Origin: Cymbomonas tetramitiformis
Lineage: Eukaryota; Chlorophyta; Pyramimonadophyceae; Pyramimonadales; Pyramimonadaceae
DNA: 64,000 bases
Assembly (NCBI GenBank): GCA_001247695.2
Contig: LGRX02012548.1
Coordinates: forward strand, 16,060 to 80,059
Direction: 5' to 3'
Under the pieces are notes generated by a model. It made no database searches. It was not told the origin of the DNA and saw only the letters and a list, made by a program, of their open reading frames with translations. Position 1 is the first letter of the stretch. Each line of letters starts with the position of its first letter. A program made the position numbers and the translations under genes. Below are positions 52,729-62,922 of the stretch, piece after piece.

Positions 52729-52819
52729 TGCACCGGCCGGATTTGGCATTCACATATGTGTCATATAAGGCATATGTGACATGCATGCTGGGCTATGTAG
52801 CCGCAGCTGATTAGAAAAC
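52729..52819 (+). repeat. DIRS copy 1 direct repeat, second copy (B2-like)
   Basis: Second copy of 51986-52067. The match ends at 52819 (gattagaaaac), taken as the 3' end of the element. Confidence 0.85.
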
Positions 52820-53006
52820 GTGGATGACGGGAACACGATTATGACAAAAATTTAGACTGAGATTTCAGCCAAATCGTTGAACGGAATGTATACGTTGAGC
52901 ACATATCATAGCGTTCGGATCACAGCTTCTGAGTTGGGCACAATATTTGTAGTTCCCATATTGCTCTCCTTGCCAAAGTTGGTCCACTGGTCTATGCGAC
53001 ATCACG

Positions 53007-53507
53007 TTGGCTTCTCCAACCCGATTTTGTGGCGCCAGGAGTCACGATAGTGAACGTATGACCTCTGAAGCGAGAGATGATTTGCGCGTCGAAACGGATG
53101 CAACTATTGTTCCTGGCGAGCAAGGCTTTCAGGTATGGGAATTGTTGGAGGATGGCACGACGAAGTTTGTAAAGGAACTCTTTATTAACACATCGACCGA
53201 CCTGCGCTTCATAGATGGAGATAAAGAAAAGGGGCTCGACCAAACAGCCCATTTTGTGCTTAGATCGAACACCAAGTACAAACTACAGTTATCCGTTGAG
53301 GTGGCCGAGACACTTTTGAAGCGTTGTGGGACGCCGAAAGCTGATGACGCTTCGCTACAACACCAAGTTGAAGCCTTGGTTGCGCAAGGAATCCACATCC
53401 AAAGCGCTGACACTGCAAGGGTGCTATTGGTTGGCTGTGACTTGTGTAAGGCTGATTTTACTAAGGTAAATTGTGGGGAACCGAGGCTTGACGCTTATCG
53501 CACGTAG
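53007..53507 (+). CDS. Unknown protein, possible host exon
   Basis: An open frame ending at 53505-53507. The first ATG in frame is at 53057 (MTSEARDDL), giving 150 aa. Composition is balanced and soluble-protein like (VWELLEDGTTKFVKELF, KYKLQLSVEVAETLLKRC, CDLCKADF). No known domain recognised. A possible donor (AAG|GTAAAT at 53464) near the end means the last codons may be intronic. It lies between two mobile elements with no repeat in it, so it may be a fragment of a host gene. Confidence 0.4.
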   Translation: MASPTRFCGARSHDSERMTSEARDDLRVETDATIVPGEQGFQVWELLEDGTTKFVKELFINTSTDLRFIDGDKEKGLDQTAHFVLRSNTKYKLQLSVEVAETLLKRCGTPKADDASLQHQVEALVAQGIHIQSADTARVLLVGCDLCKADFTKVNCGEPRLDAYRT

Positions 53508-54814
53508 TCCTTGAAGGCATGAATTCATTTGGAGCATCACTACTCTACAACAAAGTTAAACAAAGGGAGATCTCGAAGTATTGAGGGGCTCCGGCCGAGA
53601 GCCCCACACAACTCACAGCACGTCTAGGCCGTTGCTCATGACACAGCATCAAAGAGGGATATTTGGACCTTCAAGTTTATATACATAGGCGTGAAAATAT
53701 ACAAATTTGGATCGTATACTACTCTTCTTGTAGTATAAGCTCTTTGCATTGTGCTTCCAGGGCTGCTTTGGTGGGTGTCCCTCTCCATCTGGATTTTGGA
53801 GGATGTGCTGAGTAGGGCTATGCGTGGTGCGACCTTCATGGGATTTCGAAGATGCCCACATGACATATAATCAGCTGCACATTCAGGAAATTCGCACTGC
53901 TCGTTCACCACGCCCACAAACATTTATATATGTATATATATACACATGCGGATGACTATATATAGTTGCATTGGGATGTGCATGAATGCGGCCATGTTTT
54001 CAGCGGTCGTCCGTAGTAGCTTGCAACGGCCCCATACGCGCTGGTACTCGACTCTCTCATCCCCTCGGTGTTAGTGGGCTGACCTGAGCGACCTAGGCTG
54101 GGCTGACCTAGGTTGGGCTCATGTCGCTCAGAGGCTGTGTGTACTATATGGCTATCCTTGGACACTGAGGGGATTTTTGCAGGCTGCCTTTAGGGTAGTA
54201 GGCTATGCCCATGATGTTGCTGGGAGTTTTGGATGGTGCACATACCTTTGGAGGGACTCTCCCTTCCATGTGGAGATCTTTGAGTGTGCGCCTAAGGCTT
54301 TAGGGGGTCGTGTCCCTCGCCATGCTTGGGATTTTGGAGGGTGTGTCCCTCGCCGTGCTGGGGTTTGGAGGGTGGGTCAAACGCCTTTGGAGGTTGTGTC
54401 ACTCATCCGTGCGCTTAAGGATGTACTTATAGTAAATGAGTATTTCTACAATTTGTCCAATCTAGCCTGGTCCACCTGAGTCACTAGTGAGAGCTTTCAC
54501 TGGTCAGGAACGAAACAAATGTTTGCCGCGATCCAGCTACAAGCAATGTACTCGTAGTTCTTTTTCATGCAAGCTCTTTTCAGGACATGCTCTGTGACTC
54601 ACATGCAGCAATTTTAAATAAACATTGGAGCATGCGCTTTAAGTTTACCATTGGTTGACTACTGCATGACAGGCTGACTTATCCTTTGCGTATCTATGTT
54701 GGGCGGATCTATCGGATACGAAGCTCAACGGGGCTGTCCTATGCGAGGTATTTCTCTAACTTCCAATGCCAGATAAGAGTGTGAGCGAGGTAAGTTTGAA
54801 TAAAACATGAACGC
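53508..54814. other. No supportable gene
   Basis: Short frames only. 54177-54479 is open but repetitive (cgtgtccctcgcc.tgctt/ggg.ttttggaggg phrases at 54308 and 54339). A run of tatatatgtatatatatac is at 53922-53942. Nothing else seen. Confidence 0.45.
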
Positions 54815-55645
54815 TGGTGGGGTGGGTGAGGGTGGGCACAATGATGCGAGCGGTGGCAGCGGGCCACCAGACACATGCATACGGCCGAGTGGGTGGGGCT
54901 GTGCGCAAAGTGTGCAACGTGAGAAGGGGCGCAGGCGGGCGGGAGGCGTGTGAGCAGGAGATGCTGCTGAGGGCGGCTGCACGTGCAGGGACGAGGGCAG
55001 GACTGGTTTCAGGGTGAGCGAGGAGGCCGTGCACAACAGCGCGGGTGAGGGGGTGCGCTGAGGGTGCGGTGCGTGGGGTGATGTCGGGGCTGCAGGCGAA
55101 TTTGGAGAGAGCAAATCTTGAGAAGGTGAGGACACGCAAGGCACCCCGAGTGGTTTTATGGAGAAGGTGGTGGGGTGGGTGAGGGTGGGCACAATGATGC
55201 GAGCGGTGGCGGCGGGCCACCAGACACATGCATACGGCCGAGTGGGTGGGGCTGTGCGCAAAGTGTGCAACGTGAGAAGGGGCGCAGGCGGGCGGGAGGC
55301 GTGTGAGCAGGAGATGCTGCTGAGGGCGGCTGCGCGTGCAGGGACGAGGGCAGGACTGGTTTCAGGGTGAGCGAGGAGGCCGTGCACAACAGCGCGGGTG
55401 AGGGGGTGCGCTGAGGGTGCGGTGCGTGGGGTGATGTCGGGGCTGCAGGCGATTTTGGAGAGAGCAAATCTGACATCGGTGAGGACACGCAAGGCACCCC
55501 GAGTGGTTTTATGGAGAAGGTGGTGGGGTGGGTGAGGGTGGGCACAATGATGCGAGCGGTGGCGGCGGGCCACCAGACACATGCATACGGCCGAGTGGGT
55601 GGGGCTGTGCGCAAAGTGTGCAACGTGAGAAGGGGCGCAGGCGGG
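54815..55645. repeat. 353-bp tandem repeat
   Basis: Units measured at acaatgatgcgagcgg start at 54838, 55191 and 55544, 353 bp apart; about 2.4 copies. GC-rich. The third copy is cut at gcgcaggcgg by the PAT element at 55646. Long Pro/Ala/His reading frames on the minus strand are by-products. Confidence 0.95.
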
Positions 55646-55960
55646 GTTTAGCTATAAGCGATGAGAATCAGCGACAGAGGCGATGAGTTTCAAGTGTTTT
55701 TATGCGGAATATGGCAGGCGTTATGCAACACCGTCCGATCTGATCTGATTAGATCGACCCTTAGATTGCAGTTATTCTGACAGTGACATCGGATCTGAGA
55801 GTATGACACTGTTATCGAGGGACTATGACAATGTCACATCGAAGCTCGGCCGCCTAGGATTCTGAGAGTTGAATAAAGCAATCGAAGAAACAATTCCTGG
55901 TAATCAGTTGGAACTGTTCCAATCTGACTAACTGCTGTAATTATTCTTGCTTTAAGCTTC
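55646..55960 (+). repeat. A1 direct repeat
   Basis: Matches 63521-63835 (A2). Starts gtttagctataagcgatgag, ends tgctttaagcttc. Contains AATAAA at 55872. Upstream there is no TATA box, unlike A2. Confidence 0.95.
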
Positions 55961-55983
55961 TAGAAAATTCCGACTTTGCCGTC

Positions 55984-58621
55984 ATGGCTTCGAAGTTAGC
56001 TCCCCCTTCTACTGGTATCTTTTCAGATGACTTTACTCAGTTGGACCTGGCTCGATTGGAACAGCTTCTTTCTTCTTACAAACTGGTGGCACCGGCAGAC
56101 CCTAATTTGGTGGGCTGTATCCTGCACTTTGCTTCTCGTATCGACGACTTGATTGCATATGCCCGTCGTGGTGAACCCTGTGAGGCCACGATTCTGCAGT
56201 CTTTTCATACTCTGATTTCACAGGTATCGCCGGGCTCAGAGTCACGAGCTTTGATTGACGTCGAGGCACCTCTAATTCCTGGTATCGTTGAGGAGATGTT
56301 AACTTACGCGTACGGGATTCGTATCCGTCAACTTCGTGAGCCTTCTTTTGGTTGTCCTGGACGTGTGGCGTACGGTTTCTGTGGCGAGGTGGATTGTTTT
56401 GAGCAGTACCGTACCACTCCCACTTCCAGTGCGTACGGGACATGTGGTCTCAAGATTTGCAGCGTGAATAAGGTATCTACGCATATGGTACATCACAACC
56501 AGGAGCGATTGCGTCAGAATAACTGTTTTTTTCTGAGTGACCTTCCTTACTGTCGGGCGATTACATGCGAGAGCGAGTCGCAAGATTACGTACGTTGTCG
56601 CGTCTGCGCGGCTGTGATTCATAAAGAGTGTCTGGATGAATTCTTCGATGTTGGTAACTACGCCTTTTTTCCGTGGAGACCGTAGTCACTTTATCTGTAC
56701 GGATTGCTTTCTACCTTTCCCTGAGCTAACGATGATGTATATTTCAGCGCGAAAGCCGCAGGAGGAGATCAGCGTGTTGGTGATTCTACCTTTTCACGTT
56801 TCGCCCGCGAGTCAACGGGCGTACAGTCGTTTGCTGGAGACCTATAAGGGATTTGCAGGTCCGGAGTTGGCCTTTATGGGGGACTTCGATGAGCTGTCTG
56901 ATGTGGACCCGGTCGGAGCGGATGATTCGTCCCCGCGCGTTTTGGAGCCTGCGCAGAACCGTTTAGTTGAGATGCGAACTCAGCTTCTGAGCAGCCTGAG
57001 CCGCACGCGCTCACGTTGTCAAAGAACGTCGGGTGGATCGACAGCGGGTAGTGAACTCAGTTCAGACGGTGGTTTGCAGCGGGGCAGTCCTATTCGGGCG
57101 GAACTGGTTGCTCAACTCAGCGCAGTTCGTTCTTTGAAGAAGTCTGAACCCGTTCCCTTAACCTTGGCCGGTGCAGGAGGACACGTGGGACCCTCGGCTG
57201 GGCTTCTATCTGCTAGCGAGGCTGTCGCGCGATATGTCGCACCTGGACTCCGCGCTGAGCAGCCTTCCCTTGGTGTCACCACGACCGCACCGACAGCGAC
57301 ATCTCAGCCTTCTAACTTGCTTGGTGGAATATCTGCGGTCGAGCCCATGGCGCACGCGCTGCTACCGCCCGATCGTGGAGTCCGGCGTTTCGCGGAGAGT
57401 GAAGTACCTTTGGGAAGTTTCGGTCAAGCTGGTAATTACATCCAGCCTGAACAGTTATCTGGTGGTCTTCATAATATAAATATTACGGCAACTGGCACTG
57501 GACACTTGGACACTCACGTTGCTTCTTTGATGCCTGGTGTAGCGCCCACGACTACGGCACCGGGGCCACCCGCGACTGTACCAAGCGGAGGTAACGCACT
57601 GTCTTTCGAGGATCTCTTGAGCGCGACTGTTGTTTCCCACGGCTTGACGGATTTAGTTACGGGAGCTATTGATGGTCTGACCCTGCGTGACCCGGCGAGT
57701 CCTTCTTACCCGGGTAGAGAGATGATGGAGAACTACTCTGGTAATAGTACTGACAGTGCGTCGCGCAAGCAGATGCAGCGGATTATGCAGAGCGACACGC
57801 TGGGTGCCAGTTCGGAGTTCCAGTACACTCCTTTTCAGGAGCGTGCCGGGGATCTGATTCAGGATGGGGCAACTTTGCGCGTTAAAGACAAACTTCAGTT
57901 CCCTCGCGTGGATCGTTTCCTGAGTTGGTGTAGGCGTCGATGTGAGGACTGGGAGCGTATTCGCGACAGTGGGATTGGGGTGTTCACTTACAACCCGGAT
58001 CCCGCGAGTCCGTTTAAGGCGCACTATCGTACCGCAGTGATGATTGTTGCTCGTTATGAGTTCCTTATGGAACTGGTAGAGTACGTTCGGACTGAGATGC
58101 CCCACGTCCCGTTCGAGGCTACTTATGTCCTGATTACGTCGTACTATGTCACGGCACGCTGGACAAAGCAGCCTTTCACCACGGCGTTAAGTGAGGATCG
58201 TGACTTACTGCGATTGGGTTCCGAGAAGTTCACCACGGTGTCTGCTCGCCGTGAGAACTTACGCCGTTTGGTGATGGAGTCCTTTCCCACGGTTGCTTTT
58301 CAGCGAGTCCTGGCCCGTACGGGCTATGTTCCTACTCCAATGGTGCAGGGGGCTGGTTTACTTCCGGCCCCCCCTCAGTCTGGTGTGCTGTCGCCCCCGT
58401 CTGGGGCTGGGGCAGTCGTGCCTCCGGTGGCCTCCCGCCCGTGCCCTCTCTGCGGCAGCAGCGAGCACAGCTATTATGCTGGGAACTACACCCATACAGG
58501 CACTATTACCCGTGCGTGTAACCGAGTGAAGAGAGTGGACGGTGTCAAGATGAAGTGCGTGAAGAAGCACGCCTTTTCTGGTCCCTTGATGACACCGTGT
58601 GACTACACCGAGACCGTTTGA
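55984..58621 (+). CDS. gag: PAT Gag with PHD-like finger, one frameshift
   Basis: ATG at 55984, 24 bp after A1. The first frame runs to 56685. At the six-T run 56665-56670 the sense moves to the +1 frame, which is open to 58621. Across the shift the text forms a Cys/His cluster (CESESQDYVRCRVCAAVIHKEC ... HFICTDC) of PHD/RING type. Then come a Ser/Pro-rich linker (56900-57700), a helical Gag-like region (RVDRFLSWCRRRCEDWERI, ARYEFLMELVEYVR) and a C-terminal finger CPLCGSSEHSYY..C with CVKKHAFSGPLMTPC. It ends in UGA at 58619-58621, in frame with the RT ORF. One T fewer would make a single ORF, so the shift is either an indel or a programmed slip. Confidence 0.82.
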
Positions 58622-61483
58622 AGTCTCGGCAAGCAGTTAGCAGGTATTCAAGACACAGAACCCTCCCCGTTACAGTCTGTTCTTTGGCCTTTGTCGTCCG
58701 AAACACCATCTGATGGCTTGGACACTGGTCTGGACTCTGTCTGTTGCGACGCGCGGCCTGTGCCTTCGGTATCTCATGCCACACAGCCAGCTCCGCGCTC
58801 AACACAGGTTCCTGTCTTAGCTTCTGAAGCGCCTACTACTGCGGAGCCTTTTCAGGCAGTCCGTGGTCTTCACTCCTTATTGCTCAGAGAGTTAGTCTAT
58901 TGGTATGACACTCCTGAAGGTTGCCCTGTTCCTGGTGATCCACTTATGTTTGACGCCTACACAGACAGTGGCCAGGTATTTAAACGGCAACTCATGACAT
59001 TGGGTACCCGGCTCTATTCTGGAGTCTCTCTTACTCCTGATGAGTGTATCTTCCGGGACCGCATACACTGGGTACGTCTGCGAGCCTCGGGCTCCAGGCA
59101 CACTTTTATGGTTGTTTACACTTCTGATGGTTATCACCGGCTGCTGGTTCTGAAGGTTCCGCCTCGGAAATTTTCTTCTCCCGAGGCGAGGCACCGGCAT
59201 GCCAGTCGCCAAATGACCTTCCATGACACTGCTGATGGTCTCTATTCTCCTGGAGTCCGCTATACAGCGGCCCTTTATGATTGGTTTCAACCTGGTGAGG
59301 AGGCACTTCAGCAATCTTGTCGTGAAGGCCACCGTATGAACTTTGTGGCCAAGCCTGCTCGTTTTAAGCGGGACAACCACCCTACTTGCTATGAGCACGC
59401 TGACCGGTCTGAGGCAGACCTGCTCCGGTCGGTTGAGCGAGGGGTCTTGGAGGGGCCATTACATTATGAGCCCTGGTGTGTGACTCAAATTGGGTCTCTT
59501 TATTGTCCGGTGAAGGACAAGTTCCGAAACATCTGGAACGCCCGCACGTCTCGGGTTAATGAGTCCATGGCGCCGGCTCCTGCTGAGTATGACTACCTTC
59601 AGCCGGTGTTATCCTTGCAGCGACCCCGTTGCCTTCAGGGTGGGTGGGACCTGAAGGACGCCTTCTGGAATAATCCCCGTTGGCAGCCTCATTGTGACTA
59701 TATGGGGGTCCAACTGCCGTTGTCCAAGGACTTTTATCGGGCACGGTTTGACATGTTCGGGTTCTCGGATGCACCGAAGCACCAGGCCGAGATGGCTCAA
59801 GTCTTCAAGCGGGTCCTGAATGGTACCGTTCATGCTGACGGTCGCTCGGAGTGCACGGGGATCTTTGTGGACGACGGGCACAGTGTTTATGACCGTCAGC
59901 TTGGCAAGGTTGAGAGTGACCGGCGGGCCTTTGCGGAGATCGACCAGTTGGCTGCTCTTGGTGTTCAGGCGGCGGCGCACAAAACTTTCTTGCCGGCTTC
60001 AGTGAAAGAGTATGTGGGCCGGGAGATTCACTCCGAGAGTCAGACAGTGACGCTCTCGAAGGCTCGGGCTGAGAAGTATGGTGCCGCAGCGGGTGACTTG
60101 CTCCAGAAGTATCCTCCAGGCGTTCAGGTACCCAGGCGTGAGCTGGCCGGTGTTATCGGCAAGCTTCAGTTTGTGGCGCCCCTTATTATTGGTGGACAGA
60201 ACATGCTATCTCCATTGTATGAGGCCCGTGACGCTTTTGTTAATCCCCTGGTGGCCTCCGCACCTGCCAAGATGCGGTGGGACGACGGGGTCTGTGTGCA
60301 TTTGGATGATCGAGCTCGTGGAGAGCTTTCTCGCTTTGTGGGTCATATGGAGGAACGCCCTTCCAGGCGCTATTATTTGTATGAGGGCAAGCCCGAGGTG
60401 TCTGGCCTGTGGTTGGGTCAGCATTCTGGGGACCGTGAGTACCTCACGGGACACTGGCAGACTCCCGAGGGGATCCTGGCGCCTACTATGGATGCGTCGG
60501 GATGGCAGGGGGGCATCGCCCTTCGGGACTGGCGGCACATCCTGTCATTCCCTCCGGATCAGTGTGCTCCTCATAAGAGCTCCAACTTCCGTGAGGCGAG
60601 TACAGCGGCGTCAGCGGCTGAATTGCTGGGTCCGGCGCACCGTGGGGAATGCCTGCTTTTCCGTAGTGACAACTCTACCACGGTGTCGCTGATCAACAAG
60701 CAGGGTACTATGGCCCCAGCTCTTTGGGAGGTCGGTGAGCGAATCTTTAGTGCGGCCCGTATGTATGATCTGGACCTTGCCTGTGAGCATATCCCTGGGT
60801 TGGAGAATGGCCTCTCGGATGGTCTCTCCCGTTATGTGCGCCGGAAGGATTATTCCGACTGGCAGTACAGGAGGGACGAGTTCCTCTCAGTTCAGTCAGA
60901 ATTGGCCAGACCCTTTACCCTGGATGGTGGTGCGGACCCGGTGGGCACTAATGCTCACCTGCCCCGTTATTGCTCGGAGGTGGACAGCTTTTTGGCCCGC
61001 TCTTTGGCCGGTGAGGCGGTGTATGCTAACCCCGACTATGCCCTTATCCGGGAGTATCTGCTGCATTTCTTGCAGTGTCAGCGGGACTCGCCGTATGACA
61101 CGTCGGGTACCTTTGTAGTGCCGGTGTGGGACACTTATGACTGGTGGTACTTGGTGAAGGGGGGCCGGGTGCTTCGTTATTACCCCCCTGACACTGAGTT
61201 GTTCACTACCCCGTCGTGGGAGCAGCTGGAGAATGCGGATGGCACTTATGGCTTTGGCTCCGGGCGCACCTTCCGGGGGCCGACCCGGTGGCCCGTGGTG
61301 GTCATTCACTTCCCCTCTTTGTTGCCTGCCAGGGGGAGCTCTCGAAGTGCTGCGGGAGCTGTTGTACCTGGTGACGGTGGCCCTTGGAGGGGAGTGCCAG
61401 TATTGTCGGGGGACGCCCAACGAGATCGTGTGCTGCTGTCTCAAATGCACCCGTCTGTTGTGCGTGGTGTGCTCCGGTGTTAA
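58622..61483 (+). CDS. pol: PAT RT, RNase H and NPPF-like domain
   Basis: Open from the codon after the Gag UGA (58622) to 61483 in the same frame as Gag; the first ATG is not until about 58947, so readthrough or a shared transcript start is likely. RT: WDLKDAFWNNP (first Asp), RFDMFGFSDAP, IFVDDGHS (59857-59880, catalytic Asp pair), HKTFLPAS. RNase H: MDASGWQGG (60489), NFREASTAA, FRSDNSTTVSLI, LSDGLSR. After it, 60905-61220 is the methyltransferase-like domain: YCSEVDSF, VYANPDYALI (NPPF changed to NPDY), TSGTFVVPVWDTYDWW, PPDTELFTTP. Domain order and motifs place it in the DIRS/PAT group. Confidence 0.92.
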   Translation, partial: SLGKQLAGIQDTEPSPLQSVLWPLSSETPSDGLDTGLDSVCCDARPVPSVSHATQPAPRSTQVPVLASEAPTTAEPFQAVRGLHSLLLRELVYWYDTPEGCPVPGDPLMFDAYTDSGQVFKRQLMTLGTRLYSGVSLTPDECIFRDRIHWVRLRASGSRHTFMVVYTSDGYHRLLVLKVPPRKFSSPEARHRHASRQMTFHDTADGLYSPGVRYTAALYDWFQPGEEALQQSCREGHRMNFVAKPARFKRDNHPTCYEHADRSEADLLRSVERGVLEGPLHYEPWCVTQIGSLYCPVKDKFRNIWNARTSRVNESMAPAPAEYDYLQPVLSLQRPRCLQGGWDLKDAFWNNPRWQPHCDYMGVQLPLSKDFYRARFDMFGFSDAPKHQAEMAQVFKRVLNGTVHADGRSECTGIFVDDGHSVYDRQLGKVESDRRAFAEIDQLAALGVQAAAHKTFLPASVKEYVGREIHSESQTVTLSKARAEKYGAAAGDLLQKYPPGVQVPRRELAGVIGKLQFVAPLIIGGQNMLSPLYEARDAFVNPLVASAPAKMRWDDGVCVHLDDRARGELSRFVGHMEERPSRRYYLYEGKPEVSGLWLGQHSGDREYLTGHWQTPEGILAPTMDASGWQGGIALRDWRHILSFPPDQCAPHKSSNFREASTAASAAELLGPAHRGECLLFRSDNSTTVSLINKQGTMAPALWEVGERIFSAARMYDLDLACEHIPGLENGLSDGLSRYVRRKDYSDWQYRRDEFLSVQSELARPFTLDGGADPVGTNAHLPRYCSEVDSFLARSLAGEAVYANPDYALIREYLLHFLQCQRDSPYDTSGTFVVPVWDTYDWWYLVKGGRVLRYYPPDTELFTTPSWEQLENADGTYGFGSGRTFRGPTRWPVVVIHFPSLLPARGSSRSAAGAVVPGDGGPWRGVPVLSGDAQRDRVLLSQMHPSVVRGVLRC

Positions 61484-62675
61484 GCCGGGCCTTACGGCTC
61501 TGGTCCTTTGCGGTACCTGCTGGGTGGCGGCGGCTGGCTGGACGGGCCCATCGACGGGGGCATTGGCCCGTCTTGTGTCTCATATGGCGGCCCTGCGGGT
61601 GCGTGAAGGTACGACGGTAATTCAGCGCCGGGGGGTCCGGGACTTTCGGGACTTCTTGGTGCACGTTGCCGGGCACGACCTGCCGGCCTCCGTGCAGGAT
61701 GTCATGGGGTATATCGCATATGCGGTGGAGGTCCGGCCGTTCAGGCTGGACTCCTCTACGGTGCGGAGCTACCTTACTGGTGTCACGGCATGGCATTATG
61801 AGATGCGAGACACGCTGGGCGAGGCGCCTATTCTGGAGGAGGATGGCAGCCCGCTCGTGTTGCGCATCCCAACTAAGCACCCCTCGGTGCGGGCGTTGCT
61901 GACGGTGTTGGACAAGCATTACAAGCGGCCGTCCAAGGCCAAGCGGGCTTGGACCCCGGCTGAGTGGCGCCGCATTTTCCACTTCGGCTTCGTCCTGAGT
62001 GGGCGTTCGGGCCGGTTCCAGCAGCTGGTGTATATGATGAAGACCTTTGGCTGCTTGAGGCCGGGGGCAGTGCGGTGGCTGCGTGTGTACTTTGACCTCT
62101 ATTGGGAGGGTCCGTCGTTGTGCATTCACTGGAGGAAGCCTCCGGTGCCGACGGACCCTCATGTGCTGGTGGTGCACAATGATGAGGAGCTTTCCCCTTA
62201 CATCCGGGGCTCCTTGGTGTTCGATAAGAATGCCGACGCCCGAAAGCCCAAGGAGTTCTTCATTCCGAGCGAGGTGCCGGCTCTGGGGGTATTCCCGGTG
62301 CAGATGTTGGAGGAGTATGTGGTCCGTGAGGGGCTGACCTCCGGCTCCTTGCTGTGTCGTGCGCCGAAAGGGGCATCGGGTTGGTACCCCGGGCCTTACT
62401 CCGGCTTTGGTCGGGCTTATCAGAAGGCTTTTGCTCGGGCTTTCCCCGGCCGGGATGATGCCCGCCACTACGGGGGTGGCTCCCCGAGGAAGTCTCTTGG
62501 TCAGTGGCTGTGGACTTATGGTTGGTCACACCGGGTTATCTCTGATGTGGGCGGTTGGTACACGCCTAAGGTGGCCATGGACCTGTATTTCACAACTCAC
62601 AGGTTCACTATCTTGCGGGCATTGCGGCAGTTGGGGGCTGAAGCTGGGGGTGTGACTGTGACGCATTTCAGATGA
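61233..62675 (+). CDS. PAT tyrosine recombinase
   Basis: 480 codons from ATG 61233, overlapping the end of the RT ORF by 251 bp in another frame, as is usual in DIRS elements. An N-terminal Cys cluster (CQYCRG..CCCLKCTRLLCVVC, residues 55-80) is followed by the recombinase core: Arg276 (CLRPGAVRW), SPR (417-419) at the HxxR position without the His, GGW (442) and Tyr452 (MDLYF). Integrates the circular cDNA. The initiating codon is uncertain given the overlap. Confidence 0.88.
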   Translation: MRMALMALAPGAPSGGRPGGPWWSFTSPLCCLPGGALEVLRELLYLVTVALGGECQYCRGTPNEIVCCCLKCTRLLCVVCSGVKPGLTALVLCGTCWVAAAGWTGPSTGALARLVSHMAALRVREGTTVIQRRGVRDFRDFLVHVAGHDLPASVQDVMGYIAYAVEVRPFRLDSSTVRSYLTGVTAWHYEMRDTLGEAPILEEDGSPLVLRIPTKHPSVRALLTVLDKHYKRPSKAKRAWTPAEWRRIFHFGFVLSGRSGRFQQLVYMMKTFGCLRPGAVRWLRVYFDLYWEGPSLCIHWRKPPVPTDPHVLVVHNDEELSPYIRGSLVFDKNADARKPKEFFIPSEVPALGVFPVQMLEEYVVREGLTSGSLLCRAPKGASGWYPGPYSGFGRAYQKAFARAFPGRDDARHYGGGSPRKSLGQWLWTYGWSHRVISDVGGWYTPKVAMDLYFTTHRFTILRALRQLGAEAGGVTVTHFR

Positions 62676-62709
62676 GGCGCCGGATGACTCCGCGCTTAAT
62701 CTGCAGATC

Positions 62710-62922
62710 TTGACCCGTATGGAGAAGACCCTGAATGTGGAGGCGGGTTCTCTAGTGGGCATCGAGATGGATGGTTATTATATTTATGACAAGTATCGGC
62801 TGGCTCGGGTGACGGACTTGCCCGACCAGGCCACTACGGATTCGGACTATGTGCTCTCGGATTATTCTGAGGATTGGCGGGACACTCTGGATGATGATTA
62901 TGAGGATGATTGTGAATGGTGA
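62710..62922 (+). CDS. Small acidic ORF at the PAT 3' end
   Basis: 70 codons from ATG 62710, 35 bp after the recombinase stop. Tyr- and Asp-rich (DSDYVLSDYSEDW, DDDYEDDCEW). No family. It may be a real accessory ORF or the former tail of the recombinase in another frame. Confidence 0.4.
   Translation: MTRMEKTLNVEAGSLVGIEMDGYYIYDKYRLARVTDLPDQATTDSDYVLSDYSEDWRDTLDDDYEDDCEW

Larger units (their letters stand above)
47590..52819 (+). mobile_element. 5'-truncated DIRS-type element (copy 1), split by a 2-kb insertion
   Basis: Contains RNase H (47600-48325), the NPPF methyltransferase-like domain (50336-50802), a tyrosine recombinase (50817-51974) and 3' direct repeats (51986-52067 and 52729-52819) that look like B1 and B2 of a split-direct-repeat design. 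Gag and RT are missing. The insertion at 48326-50325 is clean: removing it with one duplication copy leaves an uninterrupted frame. Confidence 0.88.

Noticed and set aside
54725..55640. Long Pro/Ala/His-rich reading frames on the minus strand
   Set aside because: They are translations of the 353-bp satellite and repeat with its period.
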